Assembly: GCA_003347645.1 (NCBI GenBank)
Contig: QDFX01000017.1
Span: 1-64,000 of the forward strand
Source: Rhizobiaceae bacterium CPCC 101076
GTDB taxonomy: Bacteria; Pseudomonadota; Alphaproteobacteria; Rhizobiales; Methylopilaceae
Length of the DNA stretch: 64,000 nt
Direction of reading: 5' to 3'
Shown here: positions 39,503 to 48,849 of the stretch, piece by piece
How the letters are laid out: each line of letters begins with the position of its first letter
How positions within the stretch are numbered: position 1 is the stretch's first letter
Made by a program: the position numbers and the translations under genes
The notes under the pieces: generated by a model
Told to the model about the DNA's origin: nothing
The model's input: the letters and a program-made list of their open reading frames with translations, nothing else
Databases searched by the model: none

Positions 39503-41209
39503 ATGCGTCTTCCCAAACTGCGCCTGCGCGGCAAATCCTATCTGTTCATTGCCTGCCTGCTCGCCGTGAATACGGCGGCCATCGGCGCGATCACGCTTCA
39601 CAGCCTGCGGGGGGAATTGACCAAGCAGGCCATCGCCAGCCAGCAGCAGAACATGCGCATCGCCGCCTCGGCGGTTAAGGACGCCTTTGCCGACGCGACG
39701 GTCTCGGCCACCGGCGGTGACGTCCAGTCAGTGACGATGTCTGCCGTTCCGGAATTCGCAGAACACGACCTGATCGACAAAATCAGCGGCATCACCGGCC
39801 AGACCTCGACCCTCTTCGCCTACGATCCCGGCCATGACGATTTCATCCGCAAGAGCACGAGCGTGAAGAAGCCGGACGGCTCGCGCGCCATCGGCACGCC
39901 ACTCGGCAAGGGCGGCGAAGTCTGGCAGGCGATGAAAGCTGGCAAGACCTACCAGGGCGAGGCCAACATCCTCGGCAAGCCGTTCTTCACGAAATATGTG
40001 CCGATCAAATCCGCTTCCGGCGACGTGACCGGCATTCTTTATGTCGGCCTCAACAAAAGCGGCTTCGACGCCATGCTCTGGCAGACGGCGCTGACGATCT
40101 TCGGCTCGGCGGCTGTGGCCGGCCTTCTGCTGATCCTGCTCGCGAGCGTCGTGATCGGCCGCGGCCTCAAGCCCCTGGCCCATGTCACCGCGACCGTCGG
40201 CGAACTCGCCGACGGCAAGCTCGATGTCGCGATCCCCTACACCGCCAACGCCGACGAGGTGGGCGACATCGCCCGCGCACTCGAGACGTTCCAGACCAAT
40301 GCGCTCCGGCAGCGCGATCTCGAAGATGCGGCGCGCGGCGACACCGACCGCCAGCGCATGCGTGGCGAGACCATGGCGCAGGCCGCTGGCCGTTTCGAAC
40401 AGACCGTCGGACGCATCCTGCAGGCGGTCAGCAATGCGGCCGGACGCCTGCACTCGACCGCATCCGGCCTGACCGCCGTGTCCGACACCACGAAGACCCG
40501 CGTCGCTCATGCGATGGCGGCTTCGGACGAAGCGAGCCAGCATTCGACCGCCGTGACGAGCTCGGCCGAGGAAATGTCGGGCTCGGTCAACGAGATCAGC
40601 CGTCAGGTCAGCCAGTCCTCGGCAATCGTCTCGCGCGCCGTTTCGGAAGCGAGCCATTCGACCGAGCAGATCCAGAGCCTGTCCTCGGCAACCGAGGAAA
40701 TCGGCAAGGTGTTGACCTTGATCGGCGACATCGCGGCGCAAACCAATCTTCTCGCGCTCAATGCCACGATCGAGGCCGCACGGGCCGGCGAGTCCGGCAA
40801 GGGCTTTGCCGTCGTTGCTGCCGAGGTGAAGTCGCTCGCCGACCAGACCGCCCGTGCGACGGAAGAGATCGCCCGGCAGATCGAGAATATGAACCAGGTC
40901 AGCCGTAACGCCGTCGGGGCGATCGAAAGCGTGTCGCGGACGATCGGCGAGATGGATACGATCGCATCCGCCATTGCCTCGGCAATCGAGGAGCAGAGCG
41001 CGGTGACCCGCGAAATCGCCGGAGCCATCGGCGAGGCGGCGCACCAGACCGGCAGTGCCCGTTCGAGTATGGAAACCGTGCGTGAGGCTGCCGAGGACGC
41101 GGATACGGCATCTCGCGACGTCACAACGGCCGCCGAGGAACTGACCGAGCAGGCCCGGGAGATGTCGGAGGCGGTGACGCACTTCCTCAGCGAGATGCGC
41201 GCGGCCTGA
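39503..41209 (+). CDS. Methyl-accepting chemotaxis protein with Cache domain
   Basis: Chemoreceptor of about 568 residues: a membrane helix at about 12-31, a periplasmic single-Cache domain ([19 protein letters not shown] to [23 protein letters not shown]), a second helix near 190-212, HAMP, then the signalling domain with the hairpin tip [41 protein letters not shown]. No CheR-binding pentapeptide is seen at the end. The start at 39503 has a weak ribosome site; an ATG 14 codons earlier is possible. No che genes are nearby. Confidence 0.93.
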   Translation: MRLPKLRLRGKSYLFIACLLAVNTAAIGAITLHSLRGELTKQAIASQQQNMRIAASAVKDAFADATVSATGGDVQSVTMSAVPEFAEHDLIDKISGITGQTSTLFAYDPGHDDFIRKSTSVKKPDGSRAIGTPLGKGGEVWQAMKAGKTYQGEANILGKPFFTKYVPIKSASGDVTGILYVGLNKSGFDAMLWQTALTIFGSAAVAGLLLILLASVVIGRGLKPLAHVTATVGELADGKLDVAIPYTANADEVGDIARALETFQTNALRQRDLEDAARGDTDRQRMRGETMAQAAGRFEQTVGRILQAVSNAAGRLHSTASGLTAVSDTTKTRVAHAMAASDEASQHSTAVTSSAEEMSGSVNEISRQVSQSSAIVSRAVSEASHSTEQIQSLSSATEEIGKVLTLIGDIAAQTNLLALNATIEAARAGESGKGFAVVAAEVKSLADQTARATEEIARQIENMNQVSRNAVGAIESVSRTIGEMDTIASAIASAIEEQSAVTREIAGAIGEAAHQTGSARSSMETVREAAEDADTASRDVTTAAEELTEQAREMSEAVTHFLSEMRAA

Positions 41210-41261
41210 CCGGCCTATCGTTGACCCGTCCTTAACAGGCAGCGTCGCATTCTCTGTATCC

Positions 41262-42119
41262 ATGAGTTTGCGTATCGCCTCCCGAATTGCCGCCATTGCA
41301 TTGGCGGGGCTCGTCGCTTCGTGTGGCGCGTTTGATTTCGAGCAGCGGGAGCCCTGGCGCGACGCGGCCGAACTGCAATGCCTGCGAGCAGGTGGTTTCA
41401 CCCGCTCAGCCTCTGCGGAAATGATCGGAACGATCGACGGGCCCGGCACCTGCGGACTGGAACACCCGTTCAAGGTCTCGGCGCTCGCGGACGGATCGGT
41501 GGCGGTCGAACCGGCCGCAAGGCTCGGATGCCCGGTTGCCGCGGCCCTCAATCGCTGGATGACGGAGTCGGTCCAGCCCGCGGCCTATGCCAATTTCGGG
41601 CAGCCTATCGTCGGCATCAAGAATGCGGCCTCCTATGGCTGCCGGACGCGCAACAACAAGCGCGGCGAGAAGCTCTCCGAACATTCCTTCGGCAACGCAC
41701 TCGACATCCGGGCTTTCGTCCTGGCGAACGGCCGCGAGATCAGCGTGACGCGGGGCTGGAACGGCGCGCCGGACGAGCGCGCCTTCCTCCGGCAGGTGAT
41801 CGGCTCCGCCTGCGGGCCATTCCGAACCGTGCTCGGACCCGGCGTCGCCTACCACGACGACCATATTCATCTGGATCTGGCGCGCCACAACAGCCGATGG
41901 ACATCATATTGCCGGCCGCGGCCGACGAACGTGCCGGCGGCGCCGCAGATGATACCGCAGCAGCCGTCCTACGACGCCTACCCGCGTGGTTATCCGCCTC
42001 AACAGCCGGCTCTCGAGCCGTATTACTCACCTGACGTGCCGATGTCCTATGCGGACCACGATCATCTGCCGACCGGCAGCGTGCCGGACGGCTTCCTTCA
42101 CGATCCCATGGACGAATGA
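41262..42119 (+). CDS. Extensin-like family lipoprotein
   Basis: Secreted protein with the extensin-like C-terminal domain, a bacterial family related to D,D-/L,D-peptidase folds despite its name. It has 285 residues. A signal peptide ends in the lipobox LVASC. The core carries GCPVAAALNRWM, the SEHSFGNALDIRAF motif near 145-158 and HDDHIHLDL near 202-210, which together give the H/D/H metal-site pattern of LAS-type peptidases. A Pro/Gln/Tyr-rich tail follows. It probably acts on peptidoglycan. Confidence 0.85.
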   Translation: MSLRIASRIAAIALAGLVASCGAFDFEQREPWRDAAELQCLRAGGFTRSASAEMIGTIDGPGTCGLEHPFKVSALADGSVAVEPAARLGCPVAAALNRWMTESVQPAAYANFGQPIVGIKNAASYGCRTRNNKRGEKLSEHSFGNALDIRAFVLANGREISVTRGWNGAPDERAFLRQVIGSACGPFRTVLGPGVAYHDDHIHLDLARHNSRWTSYCRPRPTNVPAAPQMIPQQPSYDAYPRGYPPQQPALEPYYSPDVPMSYADHDHLPTGSVPDGFLHDPMDE

Positions 42120-42740
42120 TCAGGGCGTACCGCCGACGTTGATCGGGCGGCCGAGGCTCGACGACGTGCTCATGATCGACATGGTGGAAATGCTTCCGCC
42201 GGTGGTCAAACAACTGTCGATCTGGGAAGAACTGCCATTGCCGATAGTGGCATTGCGCTGACCGAGCCCATTACACGAAGTCGCCCCGGAATCCTGCGAG
42301 GCCTGGTTGATCGACTGGCTGAGGCCGGGCGTCGAGAGCTGGCTCGTATTGTAGATTGGAACCTGTTGGCCGGCAGAACTGCCGGGCAGGGATTGCGTGG
42401 TCGCGCCGCTGACATCGCTGCCATTGAACGTGGTGATGGCGTCGTTGGCCTCACCCGACGGGTCGACCGTGCCGAATTCCGGCGCCTGGGTCAGCCTGGC
42501 GGTCGCCGCCTGCTCGGATGCCAAGCCGGCGGCCGGGATGGAGGACGATATTCCCGACAGGCCGACCAGGGAGCCGCTCGGCGGCGGACTGATGACCTGG
42601 TGGCTGACCGCGGCATGGCCAGGCGCGGCGGCGAGGGAATGCACGGCCAATCCACCACCGCCGCCATGAGCAAAGGCGGCGCTGGCGCCACCGACGAAAA
42701 AGGCCGCCACAACAAGCGGCCTGAACGCAACAACTCTCAT
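42120..42740 (-). CDS. Secreted protein of unknown function, paralogue A
   Basis: Not recognised. 206 residues with a signal peptide cleaved after AAFA (about 24), a Gly/Ala/Ser-rich middle and a C-terminal module. The module starts PGSSAGQQVPIYNTSQLS, continues GLSQSINQ and has two cysteines, C156 and C177, around the pattern CNGLGQRNATIG. The same module, with cysteines 21 residues apart, is in the next gene, so the two are paralogues. It converges on the extensin-like gene with adjacent stops. Confidence 0.75.
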   Translation of the reverse strand: MRVVAFRPLVVAAFFVGGASAAFAHGGGGGLAVHSLAAAPGHAAVSHQVISPPPSGSLVGLSGISSSIPAAGLASEQAATARLTQAPEFGTVDPSGEANDAITTFNGSDVSGATTQSLPGSSAGQQVPIYNTSQLSTPGLSQSINQASQDSGATSCNGLGQRNATIGNGSSSQIDSCLTTGGSISTMSIMSTSSSLGRPINVGGTP

Positions 42741-42813
42741 GATGCGAACCTCGGCGGTCCGTTCACATCGCGCCGGCGGGCGGCCGTCAACCTCGCCGGC
42801 ATGTTACTGTTCA

Positions 42814-43377
42814 TCAGGGACGGGACACGTCGACCGCGCCTCCGCCCGAGCCGCTGATGATCGACGGCGCTCCCAGAATTTCCTGGCTGGCGCAATCGCC
42901 GCTCTGGGTCGACGTACTGGTGCCGCCGACGGTCGTGCTCCGCTCGCCGGTGCCACCGCATGCCGTTCCACGCGAACGCGCCGAGGACTGATCGATCGAG
43001 TTCGCCAGCCCTTGGCCCGAAAGCTGGTTGGTTCCATAGACGGGAACCTGCTCGCCGATCGAACTGCCCGGCGCTGTCTGGGTGCTGACGCCTCCGGTCT
43101 GGCTTTGCGGCGACACGAGATTGTTCTGGCTGGCCATGGGATCGACGGGCGCGGTCGAAGTCGATGCCCGCCCCGAGGTCGCCGCTCGTGAGGAGGCGGC
43201 GCCTGCGCGCGGCATGGCCGCCCCGCCGCCAACCGACGAACCGCCGCCTATGGACGAACCGCCGCCGACCGAACCGCCAGCGGAGCCCCCGCCAGCGGAG
43301 CCGCCGCTAGACTGCGCGAACGCGATGGAACTTCCGGCGAGAAGCAGCGCTGCGGCAAAGGAAATTGCCTTGTTCAT
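42814..43377 (-). CDS. Secreted protein of unknown function, paralogue B
   Basis: 187 residues from the ATG at 43377. A signal peptide (cleavage after AFA, about 21) leads into a Gly/Ser repeat zone (GGGSAGGSVGGGSSIGGGSS) and an Ala/Ser/Thr linker. The C-terminal module then reads PGSSIGEQVPVYGTNQLSGQGL, with C140 and C162 around CGGTGERSTTVG. It matches paralogue A, which follows 73 bp downstream. No known family was recognised; low-complexity secreted proteins of this size may be surface or matrix components. Confidence 0.75.
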   Translation of the reverse strand: MNKAISFAAALLLAGSSIAFAQSSGGSAGGGSAGGSVGGGSSIGGGSSVGGGAAMPRAGAASSRAATSGRASTSTAPVDPMASQNNLVSPQSQTGGVSTQTAPGSSIGEQVPVYGTNQLSGQGLANSIDQSSARSRGTACGGTGERSTTVGGTSTSTQSGDCASQEILGAPSIISGSGGGAVDVSRP

Positions 43378-43479
43378 GGTGCGATACCTCGCGGACCAAT
43401 GGACTCTGTCGACAAACGCATGGCGGGAGGCAGCGTTCCGGCGATTGCCGAAAGGATGAGGCCGTGGCAGGGCTGGGGC

Positions 43480-44250
43480 ATGAGCTTCCAGCCCGACACC
43501 CCCCTGCCCGCCACCGTCGTCCCCTCGCCCAGCCACGATGGGCGGGCCGACGACATCGAACCTGACATGCTGCTCCTGCACTACACCGGCATGGTCTCCG
43601 CTGACGAAGCTGTCGCCCGGCTGTGCGACCCGGCGTCGAAAGTGTCTTGTCATTACCTCGTCCACGAGGACGGGCGGATCGTGCAGATGGTACCCGAGGC
43701 TCGTCGCGCCTGGCATGCCGGGTTGTCTGTCTGGGAGGACGAGCCGGACACCAATTCCCGCTCGATCGGGATCGAAATCGCCAATCCGGGCCATGAGTTC
43801 GGCTATGTCGATTTTCCCGATGCCCAGATCGATGCCGTGATCGCTCTCGGTCTCGACATCTGCGAGCGGCATGGCATCGTACGTCACCGCGTGCTCGCCC
43901 ACTCCGACGTGGCGCCGCGCCGCAAGGAGGATCCCGGCGAGAAGTTTCCATGGGACCGGCTCGCCGCCGCCAAGCTCGGACATTGGCAGAAGCCCGCTCC
44001 GCTTACGACCCAAGGAGACACCTTCCTTCCCGGCGACGAAGGCGAGCCGGTCGAGGAAGTACAGTCACTCTTCGCCATCTACGGCTACGGGATCGAAATC
44101 TCCGGCCGGTTCGACGAGCAGACCAAGGCTGTAGTTACAGCTTTCCAGCGCCATTTCAGACAAGAGAAAGTCGATGGGATCATCGACCCTTCGACGATCG
44201 CGACGCTTCGAAGACTATTGAAAGCGCTTCCAAAGGTTAATTCAGATTAA
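43480..44250 (+). CDS. AmpD-type N-acetylmuramoyl-L-alanine amidase
   Basis: Zinc amidase that cleaves the MurNAc-L-Ala bond, probably for anhydro-muropeptide recycling since no signal peptide is seen. The start at 43480 (MSFQPDTPLPATVVPSP) matches rhizobial homologues and gives 256 residues; in-frame ATGs back to 43399 exist. Zinc ligands are H34 (LLLHYTGM), H141 (LAHSDVAP) and D151 (KEDPGEKFPW). A C-terminal peptidoglycan-binding domain covers about 190-250 (DEGEPVEEVQSLFAIYGYGI). Confidence 0.9.
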   Translation: MSFQPDTPLPATVVPSPSHDGRADDIEPDMLLLHYTGMVSADEAVARLCDPASKVSCHYLVHEDGRIVQMVPEARRAWHAGLSVWEDEPDTNSRSIGIEIANPGHEFGYVDFPDAQIDAVIALGLDICERHGIVRHRVLAHSDVAPRRKEDPGEKFPWDRLAAAKLGHWQKPAPLTTQGDTFLPGDEGEPVEEVQSLFAIYGYGIEISGRFDEQTKAVVTAFQRHFRQEKVDGIIDPSTIATLRRLLKALPKVNSD

Positions 44251-44367
44251 CAATACGCCCCAGAATGGTCACGGTCTCGCCGGCTTGGAGTCCCGACTGC
44301 TTCTAATCTGAGCCCCGATTCCACGCGAAGTCCCCCACCATTGCTAACGGAATGGGGACAGTTCCGC

Positions 44368-45045
44368 ATGATCAATCGTCTTCTCACCGGTGCGGCACTC
44401 ACTTGCTCGCTCTTCTTGGCCCACAGCGCGGCCGCGGACGACCGGTTCGATTTCATTCAGCAGCAGAGAGAAAAACTCGAGGCTTCCGCTGCGTCGAAAA
44501 CGCAGGCCAAGCGATCGTTCGACGAGAACGATCGCGATGGCAAGGACAGCAGGAAGCCCGCCCGCAAACTCATCGAAGGTCGTGCATCAACCTCCACGGA
44601 ACCTGCCGCGGCGCCGGGCGGACGCGGCAATCTGCACTCTCTCGTGCAGCGCTACGCCCAGGAGAACGGCGTACCCTACGACCTCGCGCATGGCGTCGTG
44701 ATGGTCGAGAGCCGCTACAATGCGAAGGCGACCGGCCGTGGCGGCTATATCGGCCTGATGCAGCTCAGCTACCGCACCGCGCAGGGCATGGGCTATTCCG
44801 GCTCGCGCGCCGCGCTCTACGATCCGGAGACCAATCTTCGCTACGGCATGCGCTATCTCGGCGAGGCCTATCGCAAGGCCGGCGGGAGCATGTGCGGTGC
44901 AGTCTCGAAATATCAGGGCGGCCACGGCGTGCGTGGCGTGACGCGGGCCGGATCGGCCTATTGCGGCAAGGTGAAGAACTTCATCGCCCGCGGCGTGCCG
45001 AAGGGCGGCACCCAGGTCGCCGACGCCAGCCAGGCGAAATCCTGA
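44368..45045 (+). CDS. Lytic transglycosylase, SLT domain
   Basis: Periplasmic muramidase-like enzyme of 225 residues. The ATG at 44368 begins a signal peptide (cleavage after SAAA, about 23). A charged, coiled linker precedes the SLT domain. The catalytic Glu is E114 in VMVESRYN, followed by GYIGLMQLSYRTAQGMGY, the DPETNLRYGMRYL motif and YCGKVKNF. It ends in a strong terminator. Downstream of the AmpD-type gene, it suggests a local set for cell-wall turnover. Confidence 0.92.
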   Translation: MINRLLTGAALTCSLFLAHSAAADDRFDFIQQQREKLEASAASKTQAKRSFDENDRDGKDSRKPARKLIEGRASTSTEPAAAPGGRGNLHSLVQRYAQENGVPYDLAHGVVMVESRYNAKATGRGGYIGLMQLSYRTAQGMGYSGSRAALYDPETNLRYGMRYLGEAYRKAGGSMCGAVSKYQGGHGVRGVTRAGSAYCGKVKNFIARGVPKGGTQVADASQAKS

Positions 45046-45052
45046 CGACGAG

Positions 45053-45079
45053 AGCCCGGACCAACGGTCCGGGCTTTTT
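45053..45079 (+). terminator. Strong intrinsic terminator
   Basis: A perfect 10-bp stem AGCCCGGACC / GGTCCGGGCT with loop AAC, followed by five T. It ends the lytic transglycosylase transcript and touches the stop codon of the convergent EamA gene. Confidence 0.9.
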
Positions 45080-45969
45080 CATTTCTGGTTGGCAAGGAAG
45101 ACCCCGGCGGCAGCCAATACCATGCCACCGATCTGCAGCACATTCATCGTCTCGCCGAAGCCGATCCAGGCCATCAGCGCTGTCACTGCCGGAACGAGGT
45201 AAAGCAGCGAAGTCGTCTGCACCACTGCACCGCGCTTGATCATGACGAGCAGCATGGTGATGGCACCGATCGAGAGGCCAATGACGGCCCAGAACAGACC
45301 GGCGATAAGTTCCGGCGTCATGTCGAACCGGCCGCTCTCGGTCAGCGCCGCGACCAGCGCCGTGGGGAGCAGAGCGGCGGTGAACTGGACGACGTTGCCG
45401 GTCCGCATGTCCATCGAATTGCCGGTGCGCTTCTGCCAGATCGTACCCGCGGTAAACGCGCCCACCGCGAGCACGCCGACGATCAGCGCCTGCGCTGGGA
45501 TGGCGTCGTGGCCGCCGATCTTCGGCAGCAGAACCAGTGCCGCCCCGACGAAACCGAGCCCGATACCCGCCCAACGTCGCCCACTGACCGCCTCGCCGAG
45601 GAGCGGCCCCGCGAGCGTGGCGGTCACGAGCGGCTGAAGGCCCGCGAACAGGCCCGCGAATCCGGCCGGCAGACCATGCTTCACCGCCCAGAAGATGCCG
45701 CCGAGATAAACGCCGTGCAGCAGGAAGCCGGATACGGCGTTATTGGTGAAATCCCTGCCCTTCGGCCACGGAGCACCGATCAGTAGTGCGAATGGGGCGA
45801 GTATCGCGATGACCAGCGCATAGCGAACGACAAGGAAGGTCAGTGGATCGGAATGCGGCGCGACGAGGCGCGCGACGATGAAGCCCGACGACCAAAGGAC
45901 CACGAAGAGAGCTGGAGCAAGGCGGGTGAAGAGACCCGAGGATGCAGATCCGGAAGCGATATCGGCCAT
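45079..45969 (-). CDS. EamA/DMT family transporter
   Basis: Inner-membrane drug/metabolite transporter of 296 residues with ten hydrophobic helices in two EamA repeats. The N-terminal LAPALFVVLWSSGFIVARLV and the second repeat ending LLYLVPAVTALMAWIGFGETMNVLQIGGMVLAAAGVF are typical. Members export amino acids, nucleosides or drugs; the substrate cannot be told from sequence. It stands alone, divergent from RNase P RNA. Confidence 0.9.
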   Translation of the reverse strand: MADIASGSASSGLFTRLAPALFVVLWSSGFIVARLVAPHSDPLTFLVVRYALVIAILAPFALLIGAPWPKGRDFTNNAVSGFLLHGVYLGGIFWAVKHGLPAGFAGLFAGLQPLVTATLAGPLLGEAVSGRRWAGIGLGFVGAALVLLPKIGGHDAIPAQALIVGVLAVGAFTAGTIWQKRTGNSMDMRTGNVVQFTAALLPTALVAALTESGRFDMTPELIAGLFWAVIGLSIGAITMLLVMIKRGAVVQTTSLLYLVPAVTALMAWIGFGETMNVLQIGGMVLAAAGVFLANQK

Positions 45970-46106
45970 CGCGGCTGGCTAGACCTGCCTCCCGACGGAA
46001 ACAAGTGAAACAAAGTGACGGGATCGATCAGTTTGCGTGGTCTCCTGGACCCGGCCGACCGTTCGGCAACCTTGCGCGGAGCGTCATCCACCCGTAAGTC
46101 ATGCTC

Positions 46107-46482
<376 letters not shown>

Positions 46483-46495
46483 ATCCGTTTTGAGA

Positions 46496-47626
46496 TCACT
46501 GCGCCCGGACTTGGGCGAACGCACCGCCGTTATGGACGCCAATGCCCGGCACCTCCAGAAGCGTTGAATCGATGGCGAACCTCGTTCTCGGCAGCGCGTG
46601 CGGATATTCGGCGCGCAGCCACTCGATCATCTTCTCGCGGACGTGACAGCGCAGGTCGAAAGCATTGGGCGCGTTCTTCGCGCTCATCAGGGCGCGGACC
46701 TCGACCGTGTTCTCGCGGAGATCGGTGACCTGAAGCGCCATGGCGCGCCCGTCCCAGAGCTTGCAGCCTTTCAGGATAAGCCTGAGCTGCTCGCGCATCT
46801 CCTCGACTGGCACCGAATAGTCGACGAACAGCATCGCCGTGCCGAGTATCTGGGGGTTCTCGCGGGTCCAGTTCTGGAACGGCTTCTCCAGGAAGTAGCT
46901 GAGCGGAACGATCATCCGGCGAAGATCCCAGATGTTGACCACCACATAGGTCGCGGTGATGTCCTCGACCGTGCCCCACTCCCCTTCCAGCACGACTTGG
47001 TCGCCGATCCTGATCGGCTCGGTGAAAGCGATCTGGATGCCTGCCAGAAGACTGGAGATAGCCGGTCTCGCGGCGAGACCGATGGCGATACCTGCGACAC
47101 CAGCCGAGGCGAACAGGCTGACGCCGACCGTCCGCAGAGCCGGAAGCGACATGAAGACGACGGCGACAGTGGTCAGCGCGATGCAGACAGTCGTGAGCTG
47201 GCGCAGCAGGTTGAGCCGCGTCTGGCGGCGCCTGATCTGGACGTCCTCGGAGAAGTCGAGCCCACCATGCTTGCGCGTGTAGATGTCGAAGGCGAGCTGG
47301 CTCATCCGCCACGACGCGATGCCGAGCGCCAGGGTGATGACAACGAGACAGGCACGGACGAGCCCGACCTGGACCTCGCTGGAAAAGCCCGTCGCGGGGA
47401 TCATCGGCAGGAAGGACAGCGTGCCGATAATGATCGCGAGCGAGGGCCGGACGCGGCGCAGGAACAGGCGAAGCTTAGTGGTCCAGCCGAACGATGCGAG
47501 CCGATTGATGAAGAAGGCGAGGCTCGCATTCGCGATCGCCCAGACCACGGCGGAGATGCCAACAGCGGTGATGCAGAGGACCCACGGCGGCAGGTTCAAC
47601 ATCCAGTGGGGGAAGGCGAATCCCAT
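46496..47626 (-). CDS. MscS family mechanosensitive channel
   Basis: Small-conductance mechanosensitive channel of the inner membrane, protecting against osmotic downshock. The ATG at 47626 (GGAG 8 bases upstream) gives 376 residues; the earlier ATG at 47707 has no support. Four to five N-terminal helices lead to the pore helix GVAGIAIGLAARPAISSLLAGIQIAF near 180-205. The cytoplasmic beta domain follows (RIGDQVVLEGEWGTVEDITATYVVVNIWDLRRMIVPLSYF). Confidence 0.93.
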   Translation of the reverse strand: MGFAFPHWMLNLPPWVLCITAVGISAVVWAIANASLAFFINRLASFGWTTKLRLFLRRVRPSLAIIIGTLSFLPMIPATGFSSEVQVGLVRACLVVITLALGIASWRMSQLAFDIYTRKHGGLDFSEDVQIRRRQTRLNLLRQLTTVCIALTTVAVVFMSLPALRTVGVSLFASAGVAGIAIGLAARPAISSLLAGIQIAFTEPIRIGDQVVLEGEWGTVEDITATYVVVNIWDLRRMIVPLSYFLEKPFQNWTRENPQILGTAMLFVDYSVPVEEMREQLRLILKGCKLWDGRAMALQVTDLRENTVEVRALMSAKNAPNAFDLRCHVREKMIEWLRAEYPHALPRTRFAIDSTLLEVPGIGVHNGGAFAQVRAQ

Positions 47627-47675
47627 GTCGGATTCTCCGTTCTGGCCAAGGTATGTGGCGGTTTCTCGCCGCTTG

Positions 47676-47907
47676 GTGCCAAACGGTCTCGGGCGCGATC
47701 GGTTCAACGGGCATCTCAGGATCGATCACTCGACCACACGCAAACTGTACGACACGCTCCAAGGCTTCTGTCAGATGCTCGACGTCGAGCGGCCAGGCTC
47801 CCGATGCAGAGATTTATGCCACCATCGAGGAGCGGCATGGGGCGAATTTCGCGCAGCTCTGGTGGCATGCGCGCCAGGTTCTCCATGAAGCCCTGTGGGA
47901 AGCCTGA
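47676..47907 (+). pseudogene. Small frameshifted gene, unknown family
   Basis: A GTG frame from 47676 encodes GRDRFNGHLRIDHSTTRKL and then YDTLQGFCQMLDVE. Skipping one base near 47795 joins it to GQAPDAEIYATIEERHGA and a tail FAQLWWHARQVLHEALWEA, ending at 47907. The two parts read as one coherent 75-residue protein, which suggests a one-base insertion, real or from sequencing. I do not recognise the family. It sits between mscS and an SDR gene. Confidence 0.4.
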
Positions 47908-47912
47908 CCGGA

Positions 47913-48698
47913 CTAGTGGTCGAGCTTGTGGAGGCGACCGGCGACCTTTCGCGGGAGGGCCCGCGGAAAAAGCCGGCCAAGTAAGATTCCGAGCGTGTTG
48001 AAGAAACCCGGAATGACGATGGCCTTGTTGGCGCGATATCCGGCGAACCCGACGCGTGCCACCCACGCGGCATTGGCCGCCCGCTTGAACAACATCGTAT
48101 CCTCAAGATGCGCGACCTTCCCGAATTCAGTCGCCACCGGCCCCGGGCAGAGTGCCGAAACTGCGACGCCGTGAGGCAGCGCCTCCTCGTGCAGGGCCTC
48201 CGACAGAGACAGCACGAAGGCCTTGGTGGCGGAATAGACCGCCGTATACGGTCCGCCCTGGAACGACGCCATGGACGCAACGTTGAGGATGCCGCCCTGC
48301 CGCCTCTCGATCATGCCCGGAAGAAACAGACGCGACAGCGTGGTCACCGCCTCCACGTTCAACCGCACCATCTCGGTCAAACGGTCCGCTGGCAGAACGT
48401 CAAAGCGTCCGGCGAGGCCGAACCCCGCGTTATTGACCAGTGTATGGATTTCGATTTCCTGGCCTGTGACGAAGTCGAACAGCGCCTGCGGCGAGGATTC
48501 ATCGAAAAGATCGAGATCCATGACGAGAATCGGCACCGAATGCGCGGCTTTGAGTTCAGCAGCCAGCGAATCGAGTCGGCCCCTGCGCCGCGCCACCAGA
48601 ACTAGACCGTCGCCCTCCGCAGCGAAGAGTCGCGCGAGTTCCACACCTATACCCGACGAGGCGCCGGTAATGATCGTCCAGCGTCTGTCTACCATCAA
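47913..48698 (-). CDS. Short-chain dehydrogenase/reductase
   Basis: SDR of 261 residues (an ATG one codon later is equally good). TGASSGIG is at about 11-18, NNAG near 88, the catalytic Ser in LNVASMAS near 139 and YSATKAF near 155. The Arg-rich VARRRGRL after the first strand fits NADP preference. The C-terminal extension (FFNTLGILLGRLFPRALPRKVAGRL) is hydrophobic then basic, suggesting membrane association as in the DltE/YqjQ-like group. The substrate is unknown. Confidence 0.88.
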   Translation of the reverse strand: MMVDRRWTIITGASSGIGVELARLFAAEGDGLVLVARRRGRLDSLAAELKAAHSVPILVMDLDLFDESSPQALFDFVTGQEIEIHTLVNNAGFGLAGRFDVLPADRLTEMVRLNVEAVTTLSRLFLPGMIERRQGGILNVASMASFQGGPYTAVYSATKAFVLSLSEALHEEALPHGVAVSALCPGPVATEFGKVAHLEDTMLFKRAANAAWVARVGFAGYRANKAIVIPGFFNTLGILLGRLFPRALPRKVAGRLHKLDH

Positions 48699-48804
48699 CT
48701 ATCCCGCCCATGCCCATACGCGGGACTTTCGCAAACCGACCTCGCCGTGTAAACGACGCCTCTAGCCATTACAGACCGGAACGATTCACCGCCGCCACTC
48801 CGCG

Positions 48805-48822
48805 CGCGGGTATCAACCCGCG
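48805..48822 (+). promoter_or_regulatory. Leader hairpin before carB
   Basis: CGCGGGT and ACCCGCG make a perfect 7-bp stem with loop ATCA, 28 bases before the carB ATG. No T tract follows, so it is not an intrinsic terminator. It could stabilise or control the carB leader. Confidence 0.35.
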
Positions 48823-48849
48823 ACCGACGAAAGCGCGCATCGCAGAACC

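Noticed and set aside
39728-41551. A 607-codon minus-strand frame opposite the chemoreceptor
   Set aside because: The sense strand encodes a complete Cache-HAMP-MCP protein. The antisense frame has no recognisable domain.
42814-43377. A longer reading of this gene starting at 44013
   Set aside because: The upstream part would be antisense to the amidase. The ATG at 43377 has its own ribosome site and a clean signal peptide.
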